Origin: Mauremys mutica
Lineage: Eukaryota > Chordata > Testudines > Geoemydidae
Assembly: GCF_020497125.1 (NCBI RefSeq)
Contig: NC_059075.1
Span: 111,143,222-111,207,221 of the forward strand
Direction: 5' to 3'
DNA length: 64,000 nt
The notes under the pieces were generated by a model. The model ran no database searches. It was not told the origin of the DNA and saw only the letters and a list, made by a program, of their open reading frames with translations. Of the stretch, positions 1 through 10,920 are shown in pieces (the stretch's first letter is position 1; each line of letters opens with the position of its first letter). A program made the position numbers and the translations under genes.

Positions 1-630
1 GACAAGGACTGTGTTTTTGCTATATGTGTATGCAGAACCAAACACAATGGTGTCTTTATCCCTCATTGGAGCCTGAAGATGCTACCAAAGTACAAATAAT
101 GAATTAATAATAATAATAATAATGCGAAGAAACAGGTCTGAGGTGAGTTTTGTTTGGTTTCTAAATTCACTCATTTTTGTTAAGGAAAAAAAACCTCACA
201 GCATACCCAATGTATGTGGGTGCCTCCGTTTCACGGTACCACCCTACTATACAGTGAACATATGGCTGAAACAATATATTGATAAAAATATACTGGCTGG
301 TACTTGTCATAAAATTCACATGTTGGATGGGCTACATCATGAGTGGCAGCTCCCACTCCAGTGATTCATATTCTTCTGCTTCTTCCCCACTGCTATTTTT
401 CATTATGGTAGGGAAAGGCTCCAGCAGCTCCCCCCACATCAGTGAAAGGCTCCAGCAGTGGGGAGAGACTCTGGAAGGGGGGAGGCAGTGATGAAAAGCT
501 CTGCCAGCAGAGCTGCCTCCCTCCTGCCACAGCCTGTCACTGCTGCATACAGCAGTAAGCGTGTATGGAGCCTGCCTTTCACTGTGGCGTGTAGCTACAC
601 GTACCCCATGCTGCTGTAAGCAAGGTCTTA
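1..630. other. Non-coding, no gene seen
   Basis: No recognisable coding sequence. A short (AAT)n run lies at about 100-122, and a purine-rich stretch at 410-490 contains two near-copies of a CTCCAGCAG motif. It ends in TTA at 628-630, directly before the Harbinger left end. Confidence 0.6.
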
Positions 631-1935
631 GGCCTGGTCTACACTAGGAGTTTATGTCGAATTTAGCAGCGTTAATTCGACTTAACCGTGCACCCGTCCA
701 CACCAGGAAGCTAATTAGTTCGACCTAGAGGGCTCTTTAGTTCGAATTCTGTACTCCTCCCCGACGAGGGGAGTAGCGCTAAATTCGACATGGCTATGTC
801 GAATTAGGCTATGTGTGGATGGAAATCGACCTTAGTAGCTCCGGGAGCTATCCCACAGTGCACCACTCTGTTGACGCTCTGGACAGCAGTCCGAGCTTGG
901 ATGTTCTGACCAGCCACACAGGAAATGCCCAGGGAAAATTTGACATGCTCCCGCGCCTTGTGGATGTTCTGCAGGACCACAGGCAGGATGACAGAGCCCC
1001 CCTGCACTGTATCTGCAACCGCCCTCCCCTGCCACAAAGTCCCAAACCCCCCTCACCCAAAGTATCAAGAAGGAGGGGTGACAGGGGCCGTGAAAACTGT
1101 CACTGCACCCCTGCAGAGTGCACAAATACAAGAAGGCTCTCATTCCCTAAATGTTGAGAAGTCCTTCCCTTCCTGGCTCTCCGAAGCCCCAGTTTCATCC
1201 CCTAACTGTGTAGCTGATTATTAAAAGTAGTTTGCTGTTAATTACTATTTCCGTCAAGTTTTTCTACAGAAGACTGTCTGTGAAAGGGGGGAAGGGGGTT
1301 GTTAATTGCATAGGACAATCACCTTTACCAGGGTACAGACACGGGGGCAGGATCAACAGCAGGTCACACACACAGTGCAGTCAGTAGGCACCCTGGTCGG
1401 TCTGGGAGGTGTTTTCCATGTTCTGTGTGGGTGGGGGGTATGTGACTTTGTGGCATGGGAGGGCGGTTACAGAACTTATGCAGCGGTCCTTGTCCCGGAC
1501 CACAGAGCCAGGCAGCAGGGGAATCTGTAACCGTCCTCCCCCGCCACAAGGTCACATAGCCCCCGCACACAGAGTCCCGAAAAGGAGGGATGGCAGGCTC
1601 CGTTGAAACAACCAGTCCAGCACTGCAGACCGCTCTAGGAGCAGGAGCCTATCATTCCTCGAGTGTAGAAGCGGTGTTAACATCACTGCACACCCTACCC
1701 ACCACAGTCTGTGTCCCTGTTTCAACCCTTTAACGCAAATTCATTAATAAAGAAAACGTTGTTAATTAACAATGTTCCATTAACTTTATTTTTAAACGTG
1801 TGTTGGAAGGGGGGAAACGTGGTGAACGGGGTATATAACCGCAGAAGAAAGTCAACAGTAACTGAAGCATGGGCAGGTTCAGCTTCTCTGTAAAGAAACT
1901 GAACAGTCCACAGGTTACCCTGCTCCCTGAGGAAT
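631..1935 (+). mobile_element. PIF/Harbinger deletion derivative
   Basis: The left end GGCCTGGTCTACACTA begins at 631 and is preceded by TTA, the usual 3-bp Harbinger target. The first 250 bases (Ttcgac-rich, TCCCACAGTGCA) match the terminal region of the other Harbinger copies at 3706 and 33881. The later part contains back-to-back poly(A) signals, AATAAA on plus at 1746-1751 and its reverse complement at 1785-1790. The same arrangement lies between the two genes of the element at 25768-29952. No transposase or Myb domain remains, so both genes appear deleted. A right terminal repeat was not found, and homology seems to stop near 1935. Confidence 0.75.
1424..1580. repeat. Imperfect inverted repeat inside Harbinger copy
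   Basis: About 45 bases at 1424-1470 (GTGTGGGTGGGGGGTATGTG, then GGGAGGGCGGTTACAG) are mirrored at 1526-1580 (CTGTAACCGTCCTCCC, then CACATAGCCCCCGCACAC), with a spacer of about 55 bases. It can form a GC-rich hairpin. Confidence 0.8.
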
Positions 1936-1972
1936 CAAAAGTTTCCCTCTTTCTTTGCCCTTACTCATATAG

Positions 1973-2072
1973 GGCACCGATTCAGCAAAGCACTTCAGCA
2001 CATGCTTAACTTTAAACACTTAAACCAATGTTAAAGTTCAGCATGTGGATAGGTGCTTTGCTGGATCAGGGC
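1973..2072. repeat. Short palindromic element (sauropsid type)
   Basis: The left half reads GATTCAGCAAAGCACTTCAG then CATGCTTAACTTTAA. The right half is its approximate reverse complement, TTAAAGTTCAGCATG then GGTGCTTTGCTGGATC. The whole 100 bases folds on itself. A diverged relative lies near 55012-55140. Confidence 0.75.
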
Positions 2073-2944
2073 ACTAGTTAGACAATCTCTCTTATGCGCT
2101 TTCCCTGTCTTATTCATACAAACATATGCTATTGTCTTAATACTCTTATGTCTATACTTTCATGCATAGATAGGTTTCCATCTCACATAGTTATACATAT
2201 CATGTGCAAACTTGAAAGCACACTCACCATTTGATAGCCATTCCCTTACAAGTTCTTGGCTTCTACTCTGCCACAGGAAATTACTAGAGGTAGGAGGTAC
2301 CTGGTAGGAGGTTTGCAGGTTCCAGCACTCAAACAGCATCATCTACATTCCAGTTCCTTGGGACCACTGGTTCAGCAAAGGGGCCCTGCCCTCATGGACA
2401 ACAATAAGTGCTGCACCCAAACTGCAAACTTCCACAAAGAGAAAAGATGAAAAATGGAGGCCAACATTTTCCAAAAGAGCCTCTGAATTTGGTGCCCAAT
2501 TCAAGCCATTTGAGGCTTGATTGTCCAATGTCTTGAGCATCAGCTGCTCTGGTTGACTTCAGTTGGAATTGTGGAGGCTTAACCCTTCTGACAATGAGGT
2601 TCTACATGTGTCACTGCTGGGCCATCAAAATAAGCAGCTAGTCCTGAACATTTTGGCCTCATGTAACATCTTTTGATTAAGACAAGTGGTTTTTTTTAAA
2701 TACTTCCATAGGACATGAATGCCCAGATCCTTAGTGCAGGCCTTTTCTGCTCAGTTCTTTGTCCACTTATGACATCTTTTTATGCTGAATGATACCTGGC
2801 TAAAGGGTGTAATTAGATGGCTGGACTTCTGGGAGCACTCTCTGAGATTGGTGAAGACCACTTGTGAAACAGGTAGAAAAGCTGTAGAATTCTTTATTTT
2901 CCAGAGGCTGTTGAGCCAGTATCTGTTGAAAGTATTTATGTAGT
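2073..2944. other. Non-coding, no gene seen
   Basis: AT-rich unique sequence with no exon-like open frame and no recognised repeat. Confidence 0.5.
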
Positions 2945-3150
2945 TCCAAATACCATATAATCTGTAATCCTCACAACACCTCTCTGAGATTGGGAAATAT
3001 GGTTATCCCCATTTTACAGACGAAGAACAGAGGCAGGCAGAGGCTAAGCAACTTGGCTAACATCACACAAGAAGTGTTTGGCAGAGCAGAGAATTGACCC
3101 TGGGTCTCCTAAGTCCCAGGCCAAGACCTTACCCCTGGACCATGTGTCCT
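2945..3150 (-). mobile_element. MIR-like SINE, reverse orientation
   Basis: The plus strand reads as the complement of a MIR core: CCCATTTTACAGACGAAGAA, then CAGAGGCAGGCAGAGGCTAAG and a GAATTGACCCTGGGTC block near the tRNA-derived head. Diverged and without a clear TSD. Confidence 0.7.
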
Positions 3151-3705
3151 CTCTGTATATTTTGCTTTCCTTGTGTACTGTTTTGTATTGTGGATAGTGA
3201 AAATGCACAGGACTGTCCCTGTGCAGAAAAATTTGCAAGAGACTGTGGCTAGGTCTGTAGGTGCAGTCTGCCTCAGCTATTTTAGAGTGTGTGTTTTTAG
3301 AGTTGTACTTATCTCACTTTGTTAAACCCAGAGAGTGATTCTGACAGTAAGCAATGACCCTCCTGCAGTTTGCCTTGGGGAATAGACTAGACCTTAGAAA
3401 GACCCTTCTGGCTAGAGTTAGCCTCAGCTATGGGAAGAAAAAGAATTATCTGAGGAGGGTTACTCATGTCATGCGATAAATATTTAAGGGAACCTTGGCA
3501 GATGGTTTCTGGAAATAAGTCACTGACACCTCTTGCTTTCTGAAGTCAGCTGAGCACAATGTTCTGTCCCAGTGGCCTCTCACAGGGATATGAGGTGGGC
3601 TGAAGGGGCATAAATAGCCCAGGCGTGCAAAAACTTGCAGCTGGGAATTTTAGTGGTGTTAGCATCTGTCTAGCTTCTTGCATGCCAAAATGCTGTGCAC
3701 TGTTA
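3151..3705. other. Non-coding, no gene seen
   Basis: Unique-looking sequence with no coding signal. It ends in TTA (3703-3705) at the edge of the next Harbinger element. Confidence 0.5.
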
Positions 3706-4475
3706 GGGTATGTCTACACTACCAGAGTAGTTCAATTTAACTTAATTCGAATTTGTGGAATCGACCTTACAAAGTCGAATTTGTGTCCACACTAAGGACA
3801 CTAATTCGACTTTGTGAGTCCACACTAACGGGGCAAGCGTCGACATTGGAAGCGGTGCACTGTGGGAAGCTATCCCACAGTTCCCGCAGTCCCCGCTGCC
3901 CATTTGAATTCTGGGATTTCCCCACAATGCATGCTGGGGGGAAAAATGTGTCGAGGGTGGTCTTGGGTAACTGTCATCATTCAACGTGCTTTCGGACGTC
4001 TCAAGGGGAGATGGAGGAGCTTACTGACTCACTCGGATCTCAGCGAAACCAATATCCCCATTGTTATTGCAGCTTGCTGTGTGCTCCACAATCTCTGTGA
4101 GAGCAAGGGGGAGACCATTATGGCAGGATGGGAGGTTGAGGCAAATCGCCTGGCTGCTGATTATGCTCAGCCAGACAGCCGTGCAATTAGAAGAGCCCAG
4201 CGGGAAGCGCTGTGCATCCAGGAGGCTTTGAAAGCTAGGTTTTACACTTCTGAAACCTGATACCTCCAGCTTGCTAGCTTGGTGGATCTGCCTGCTTTTG
4301 ACTTCCATAACTTCTTAACATAGATATGCATTTGGATTAATATGCAGGTATAAATGTGTGCACACGTGTGTGTGGATGAATGTGACAGAGCACAAACACG
4401 TTTACAAGTGTGCATGAGTGTGTGAATTTATGACACTTTTTCTTGTGCTATAATAAAATGGAACTCCAGCCTTCA
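3706..4475 (+). mobile_element. PIF/Harbinger deletion derivative with transposase tail
   Basis: The left end GGGTATGTCTACACTACC starts at 3706 after a TTA. About 260 bases of terminal sequence follow, including repeated TCCACACTAA and a TCCCACAGTTCCC block. The sequence then jumps straight into the last third of a transposase gene (3973-4260). A poly(A) signal, AATAAA, is at 4452-4457. The right terminal repeat was not identified, so the right boundary is approximate. The large internal deletion between terminus and transposase C-terminus is typical of a derivative mobilised in trans. Confidence 0.75.
3973..4260 (+). pseudogene. Harbinger transposase C-terminal remnant
   Basis: The translated frame has the family signature RAFGRLKGRW, then LSETNIPIVIAACCVLHNLC and ESKGE, and ends naturally at TGA 4258-4260. 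This corresponds to the C-terminal part of a PIF/Harbinger (HARBI1-like) DDE transposase, starting at the block that holds the last catalytic Glu. Here that residue reads Gln (IIQRAFG instead of the usual ERAFG or ECAFG). About 95 codons are open, with no N-terminal helix-turn-helix and no first two catalytic Asp residues. It cannot be an active enzyme. The protein differs from the transposase at 28324-29595, so it comes from a different Harbinger lineage. Confidence 0.85.
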
Positions 4476-6191
4476 AGAAATGACTAGCTGCATTTATCTG
4501 CATGTCAAATCTCTTGCACTTAAAGTAGCATCTTCTAATAAAAACAAAACAACACCAATTAACAGTCTGTGAACAAAAGGACAAATTGCTACACGGCAGA
4601 TGACAAATACCTGTGTCTGCATTACACATCATTAGGGTTTGGGTTTCTTCATTTTGTTCCACAGTGTTGCAAACTCAAAATTTTATTGCAAATCTCAAGA
4701 TATTGGGGCTTTTTCTTAAAGCTCCAGCTCCTGGAATCTTGTGATTATGTGACGATTTCAGCTTTCGTTTTTTGTCTTTGTAGGAAGTTTCTAGTCCTCA
4801 AGGTTGTAGAAAAAAGCATGACCCGAGTTCACCCAAAAGGCAACTAAAGATCCCAACATTATTTTTTTAATTCCATCATTTTAGAATCAAATCTCATGGT
4901 TTTTTGAAGCCAAAACTTTTTTGCCTGATGAAGAACACTATTTTTCATTTTTTGGCCACTCTGAAATTCAGCTAAACCCCCAAAACTTTATATTTTCTGT
5001 TTTTCAAAAAAACCCAAAACTTCTGAAGGAAAACTGTGATAAAAAACTTTTTTGTTTGGGCTGAAATTTTTCACTGGGGGTGGGAGGAGGCGGAGAGGAG
5101 GAGAGCCATTCCTAAAAACACCTTTGCATAATTGGTCCATCAGACCAGAATGGGCAATTCCCTTCCTTGTACTGTTTCGTCAAATCAGAAGATGACACTG
5201 GCAATGCAGAGTCAATTTCAATCCTGTTCAGAAACTTGATGGATCCACTGGGCATAACCACAAACCATATCCTAACTTGGTGGAAAATTATAAGACGCGA
5301 GCATGGCATGAAAACTATACCACTCCTGGAGATGGCAGCGAGACTGCTCCTGAATGCATAGCTTGGGAAGAGGTTATCTGAGTCTCCAAACAACAAAAGC
5401 AGTCTTTGCTAATCAGTTGCTGAGCTCAAAAGCTGGTGGATCAGGTAGACCAGCAAAGTAAAAGTAACCAGTTAGGTAAGAGTAAAATAAGCAGCCCCTT
5501 TTCTATGTTCACTTAGCGCTGTTTTCGCCAGCTCTCAATTCCAGTTTTGGGTCTGCTCTATTTCTAAGCAGGATTTAGGACTTCATAATCCTTTCTTTCC
5601 TAGTCTCCATGAAATCTTCAGGAACAGTAGGACCAGCCTCCTAAATCAGAAGTGAAAGGCCCAAAACGTCCATTAAATGTGTGGAATTAGAACGAGTATT
5701 TGTCATTAAAATCACAAGATGCTATGGTCCTACATTTGTCGATGACCCCTTATGTAAAGGTAGAAATGGGATCAAGCCAAAAGCATGGATCTAAAAAGCC
5801 CTGCGATTTGCAAAGGTGCTAAGATGCAGAATCCAGATCAGAATCTTACAGCTGTGCCTTCTTTATATAATGGTCAAAACTCTTAATCAAAACAGACTCA
5901 AACTGAAATGCAAATGTAGATCTCAATCGACATTTTGCACTTCAGATCTATCTTCAACTGAAAATGCAACTATAGAGGCTAATTGTGCCCAGACATTGCA
6001 CAGCCATGCTCCCCCTGCCCAGCAGCTGGGCACAATGGCAGAGCTTGCTCCAGGAGCACAAAGACCAACTAAGACTAGCACCCACAGAAATATTACCTTC
6101 TACACCAGGAGCAGAGAGATAGCAGGGCCAGGACCAGCTACAGGAAGAAGTAAATACTATAACAGAGTTACACAGTAGCTATGCTCTAGAC
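4476..6191. other. Non-coding with one diverged repeat
   Basis: No gene seen. It contains a copy of an interspersed repeat at 4661-4910 (listed separately). The rest is unassigned unique sequence. Confidence 0.5.
4661..4910 (+). repeat. Interspersed repeat family, copy A
   Basis: It starts ACAGTGTTGCAAACTC, contains TTCTTAAAGC(T/C)CCAGCTCCTGGA, then a GTGACGATTTCAGC-like block and CAAATCTCATGGTTTTTTG. The same blocks occur in the same order at 20593-20913. Probably a DNA-element MITE, but its terminal repeats are degraded here. Confidence 0.65.
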
Positions 6192-6894
6192 CAGAGGTGG
6201 GCAAACTACGGCCCACAGGCCACATCCGGCCCGCAGGACCGTCCTGCCCGGCCCCTGAGCTCCTGGCCGGGCAGCTAGCCCCTGGCCCCTCCCCCGCTGT
6301 CTCTCCTCCCTGCAGCCACACCGCCGCACAGGCAGCGCTCTGGGCGGCGGGGCTGCGCGCTCATGCAGGGCAGCATGTCTGGCTCCGGCCAGGAGGCGCG
6401 GCTCCAGACATACTGCTCTGAGCAGCATGGTAAGGGGGCCGGGGCCGTAGGGTTGGATATGGGGCAGGGGGTCCTGGGGGGCAGTCAGGGGACAGGGGGC
6501 GGTTGGATGGGGCAGAGGTATCAGGGGCAGGGGACGGGGAACAGGGGGAATTGGATAGACATGGGAGTCCCGGGGGAACTGTCAGGGGGTGTGGGTGTGG
6601 ATAGGGGTCGGGGTAGCCAGGGGACAGGGAGCAGGACGGGTTGGATAGGGGGTGGGGTCCCGGGGGGCAGTTAGGGGTGGGGGTCCTGGGTGGGGGTGGT
6701 CAGGGGACAAGGAGCAGGTGGGGTTGGATGGGTCAGGAGTTCTGAGGGGGGCAGTCAGGTAGTGGAAAGTGGGAAGGGTAGGATAGGGGGCGGGGGACAG
6801 GCTGTTTGGGGGGCACAGCCTTTCCTTACCCGGTCCTCCATACAGTTTCACACCCCAATGTGGCCCTCGGGCCAAAAAAGTTTGCCCTCCCCTG
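6192..6894. mobile_element. hAT element, CAGAGGTGGGCAAAC termini
   Basis: The left terminus CAGAGGTGGGCAAAC (6192) is mirrored by GTTTGCCCTCCCCTG, ending at 6894. It is flanked by an 8-bp TSD, CTCTAGAC (6184-6191) versus CTCTAGAG (6895-6902), with one mismatch. The interior at 6430-6830 is a G-rich, roughly 50-60 bp degenerate tandem repeat (GTTGGATAGGGG, GGGGGCAGTCAGGGGACAGG). It has no transposase and is non-autonomous. It has the same termini as the copy at 30848-31235. Confidence 0.9.
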
Positions 6895-7937
6895 CTCTAG
6901 AGGCTTGGAGTTCCTGTAGGGGCAGCTGCATCTCCATGTTTCCAATCCCCATCTTCCATTGTGGGGCTAGGCTCTAAAAACATCACTGGGCCCAGTCAGC
7001 ATAGCGACTGTATAAATGACATTGTGGGCCCTGCATTTATTGAATTTGTGCTCAGTTTGTAAGTCAAGATAGCAATTTTTTTTTCTGTCAGCCCATCATC
7101 ACCCAGCTCACGCAAGGAGTGGAAAAATCATGTTGTGTTCCTCCTGCCTATTACAGGGCCACAGGTAATAAAGACTCTGAGATTTCATATCCCAGACTCA
7201 GCTAATGATTTATGTTAAAGATGCACTAGGCAGAAAAGATTCCAGCTCACTCTTCCATAGTTTTATGGGCTCTGCAGGGAGAAGAAGAATAAAGACTTGG
7301 ATTTCTCAAAATACGTAGATGACTTGAAAACACACTGGGGGCAGATTCAGGCATAAGGAAGGAGTCATTTTTACTTAGTCACTTCTCTGACCGAAACCAT
7401 ACTTCCATATATATATTTCCTGGCTTTAAAACTCCTGGAAAGACAGCAAATAGCTCATCAAGGACAGCAGTGGTGCAAAGTTAGTGGAACAACATCCAAA
7501 TGTCTGTGCAGTACAGAAAGTCAATAAATGGAGATCAGTGAAGTCCTATGACAACGGGGGGAGGGGGGGACTTTGAAATCTCCCATATTATTCAAGTACA
7601 GCAGATGTAGCCAAACTAAAACTGGACAATTTGGTTTGAAGCTGGAGTGTCCATTTCGGAGTCCCTTACAACAGCAGCGTTTCCTGTGAGGCAACACAAC
7701 AGATTACTTTCATTGCCTGTCCCACAGCGGCAGCACTGTGCTTACAAATTCAATCTGATACGGCCTTTGGATTGAGAGGTGGCCTCTGGCAGCAATGCAG
7801 CAGCTTCAAAGCTAAAATATTTCTACCTATTTACACTCTTCATTGTTTTATGTATACATTTTTTCTGTACTGACAGGCATTGCCTTCTCCAGGCAGTTTG
7901 GTTGATATTCTTCAGTCCTGGCTTGCAACACCTCCTG
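6895..7937. other. Non-coding, no gene seen
   Basis: Apart from the hAT TSD at its left edge, no coding or repeat signal was recognised. Confidence 0.5.
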
Positions 7938-8060
7938 TAGGGTGACCAGACAGCAAGTATGAAAAATCGGGATGGGGGTGGGAGGTAATAGGAGCCTATA
8001 TAAGAAAAAGATCCAAAAATTGGGACTATCCGTATAAAATTGGGACATCTGGTCACTCTA
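7938..8060 (-). mobile_element. Short hAT MITE, TAGGGTGACC termini
   Basis: The 123-bp element runs from TAGGGTGACCAGAC to GGTCACTCTA and is flanked by an exact 8-bp duplication, ACCTCCTG (7930-7937 and 8061-8068). The body contains AAAAATCGGGA and CTATATAAGAAAAAGA. Its orientation is opposite to the sister copy at 17255-17378. Confidence 0.9.
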
Positions 8061-8329
8061 ACCTCCTGCTATTCCAGGTATGGGGCCCTTCTCAACAGAG
8101 ACTGCCACTCATGTCAGCCTACACAATAACCATATGTACCATGCATGAGAGGACATCAGGACTTGTGTTGAGTCTGTAGAACTCAGTTCATTTATGATAA
8201 AAGTTGATGCTTGGATTGCTGGTAGTGAAAAGGCCAGCTATCAAACTGGTAGCAAGGTTAGCCTGCCTGCACCCAAATGACAAACATGTAAAAATCAGAG
8301 CATGCCTTTGCTTTATCTGACATATAGCT

Positions 8330-8590
8330 TGTATTAAACCTGGCTCTGGCACAGATTTCCCATGTGACCTTGGGCATGTCACTTAACCTCTCAATTGCCT
8401 CGGTTTTCATGCTCTAAAATGGGGTAATACTTCCTCTCTCACACCTTTTGTCTTTGTTGTCTGTTTAGACTGTAATTTCTTTAGGTGCAAGGATACTCTC
8501 TTACTATGTGTTTGTAAAGCACCTAGCTCAATGGAGCCCCAGTCTCAGATGGGGCATCCCTCTGCTGCCCTAATGCAAATAAATAATTAT
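8330..8590 (+). mobile_element. MIR-like SINE
   Basis: The core block ATGTGACCTTGGGCATGTCA, then CTTAACCTCTC and AAAATGGGGTAATAC, is the classic MIR/CORE-SINE signature. It is followed by a 3' region ending in AATAAATAATTATAATG. The tRNA-like head is mostly lost. Confidence 0.75.
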
Positions 8591-8619
8591 AATGCAGTTT
8601 CTCCATCATTTCTACCCCT

Positions 8620-9070
8620 GAGGGCCAGCTCTAAGCACCAGCAAACTAAGCACGTGCTTGGGGCGGCACATTCTCAGGGGCGGCATTCCAGCCATCCTTT
8701 TTTATTTGTTTGTTTTTTGCTTCAGGCGGCAAAAGCCTAGAGCCAGCCTTGGCAGCAGCAGCATGTCATGCACAGGGGGGGTGCCCTGGGGCCACTGCGG
8801 TTCGTGCCACGGGGAAGCAGCGCCCACACCCTGGGCTCAGGCGCGGCCTGCGAGCCCTGCTGCTTACCCCGACCCTGCCAGCGCCAGAGTGGCTGGTGGC
8901 GAGGAGGGAGTGGGCGGAGTCAGCATTGGTGGGGGGGAGCCCAGGGCTAGGGTGGCAGAGGATGTGGGTGGGGGACGGCACTGGTGGGGAGGTGAGAGCC
9001 CAGGGCTGGGATGGGGGGCAGCCAAACATTTTTTTTGCTTGGGGCAGCAAAAAACCTAGAGCCGGCCCTG
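8620..9070. mobile_element. hAT element, CAGGGCCGGCTC-type termini
   Basis: The left terminus GAGGGCCAGCTCTA and right terminus TAGAGCCGGCCCTG are near-perfect inverted repeats. The 8-bp TSD CTACCCCT is exact (8612-8619 and 9071-9078). GTGCTTGGGGCGGCA near the left end is shared with the copies at 24869 and 59969. The interior is a GC-rich filler with no transposase. Overlapping open frames here on both strands are composition artefacts. Confidence 0.93.
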
Positions 9071-9109
9071 CTACCCCTGCAACCTTCTCACACACTGAAC
9101 ACTCTACAC

Positions 9110-9420
9110 CAGGGGTAGGCAACCTATGGCACGTGTGCCGAAGGCGGCACGCAAGCTGATTTTCAGTGGCACTCACACTGCCTGGGTCCTGGCCACCAGT
9201 CTGGGGGGCTCTGCATTTTAATTTAATTTTAAATGAAGCTTCTTAAACATTTTAGAAACCTTATTTACTTTACATACAACAATAGTTTAGTTCTATATTA
9301 TAGACTTATAGAAAGAGACCTTCTAAAAACTTTAAAATGTATTATCGGCATGCGAAACCTTAAATCAGAGTGAATAAATGAAGACTTGGCACACCACTTC
9401 TGAAAGGTTGCCGACTCCTG
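9110..9420. mobile_element. hAT MITE, CAGGGGTAGGCAACC termini
   Basis: The left terminus CAGGGGTAGGCAACC at 9110 is mirrored by GGTTGCCGACTCCTG, ending at 9420. The TSD is CTCTACAC (9102-9109) versus CTCTACGC (9421-9428). It is 311 bp and non-coding, only about 40 bases from the neighbouring hAT at 8620-9070. Confidence 0.92.
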
Positions 9421-10228
9421 CTCTACGCTGTGGTTAGGGACAGCCTGACTAGTCAGTTGCTTCTGAACAGAGAAATTCTGGCTCATTACCAGTCTTCAAA
9501 ATCTTATCAACAACAGAGACCTACCACCTTGAGGAAGCCTTTGGTCAAAGAGCTTTTCTCCAGAACAGCTGCTGCTGAGCAGTCCTTGCACAGAGCCGGA
9601 GTAAGTATTTAGACTGCTCAATAATAAGCAGGGAAAGCTCCATTAAATTAGGCTGAACCGAGTGTGGGAAGCCAGAACGGTCCCCAAGAAGAACTTAAAA
9701 ATAAAAAAATTAAAAAAAAAACCTTCCTCTTTCACATTCACCTAAATGTGTGAAAACAAAACAAGTTTGTGCTGTGAATATTTTAAAGGGAAGTGCTTTT
9801 ATTTCAAGACAGACATTTCTGCTGGAAGAGCTGCGTGGTACCTAGGAGTGAAAACACACCTCTGCCTGCAATAGCTCTTTTGTGTGAAGTCTGAAATCTG
9901 ATCCTATAAATATGTATAAAAGGGAATGGGAAACACACTGACAATAGAAGCATGGGAAGCCTGACAGGATAACCGCTCCTCTGCCTACATGTACTAAAGC
10001 ATCAGGTAAATATGTACACAAGCTTTGGAGTTTTGTCTCTAAATAGCCACTATTTACCTGATAGAATCACTAATGACACCTCTTTGGAGCTGAGTCATGT
10101 AAAACTGTGTTTAGGTGGAATTGTTCTTACACTCACACGGAGAACAAACTGGAACACTCTTCCACTTTTCACCCAATGTAAGGGCCACATGCTGGTACCT
10201 GTACTCTCATGTCAAGAAGTAGCTCAAT
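9421..10228. other. Non-coding, no gene seen
   Basis: AT-rich unique sequence with an A-rich patch at 9696-9721. No exon or repeat recognised. Confidence 0.5.
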
Positions 10229-10560
10229 CATAGAATCATAGAACTTAAGATCAGAAGGGACCATTATGATCATCTAGTCTGACCTCCCACAAGATGCAGG
10301 CCACAAAAGCTGACCCACCCACTCCTGAAATAATTCTCTCCCTTGACTCAGCTGTTGAAGTCCCCAAATCCTGATTTAAAGACTTCAAGTAGCAGATAAT
10401 CCTCCAGCAAGCGACCCCTGCCCCATGCTGCGGAGGAAGGCGAAAAACCTCCAGGGCCACTGCCAATCTACCCTGGAGGAAAATTCCTTCCCGACCCCAA
10501 ATATGGCGATCAGCTGAACCCCGAGCATGTGGGCAAGACTCTCCAGCCAGAATCCACAAG
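10229..10560 (-). mobile_element. CR1 LINE 3' fragment
   Basis: The plus strand begins ATCATAGAATCATAGAAC, the complement of the CR1 3' end. It continues with AAGGGACCATTATGATCATC and TAGTCTGACCTCC, the usual CR1 3' UTR block. Only the last 330 bases are present, as expected from 5' truncation, and no reverse transcriptase frame is included. Confidence 0.9.
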
Positions 10561-10920
10561 CTGTCCCACTAAAGTCAATGAGGCTAATGTGCTTCTCTAT
10601 GTGAGTAAAGGCAACAAAACCTGGCCTTTTATAATCTTAAGGACAAGATGTTTAAAAGCGAACAGCGATTTTGGGGCTCAATTTTGGGTGCCTGATTTGA
10701 GACATCTCAAATGGGCCTGATTTTCAGAGGCGGGAAGTCCAGCATTTTCTGAAAATCTGGGCCCTTTAAGGTGTCTCACGTTGGATACTAAAAACTGAGG
10801 CACCCAAAAGGACAAGTCGCTTTTAAAAGTCTTGGCCATGAATGAATGCATTTAGATTAATGAGAGAGAGAGACGATGCCATAGTTTTTTCAGACTGTCA
10901 CCACCACCACCACTTATTTA

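Noticed and set aside
804..1224. Overlapping 77-114 codon frames as genes
   Set aside because: They lie in the non-coding terminal part of a Harbinger derivative and are shared by composition on both strands.
7938..8060. Tc1/mariner MITE with TA target
   Set aside because: Flanking 8-mers match exactly when TA is counted as part of the element, and two sister copies agree.
8658..9176. Several overlapping 130-150 codon frames
   Set aside because: Inside a non-coding hAT element with exact TSDs. Open on both strands because of GC composition.
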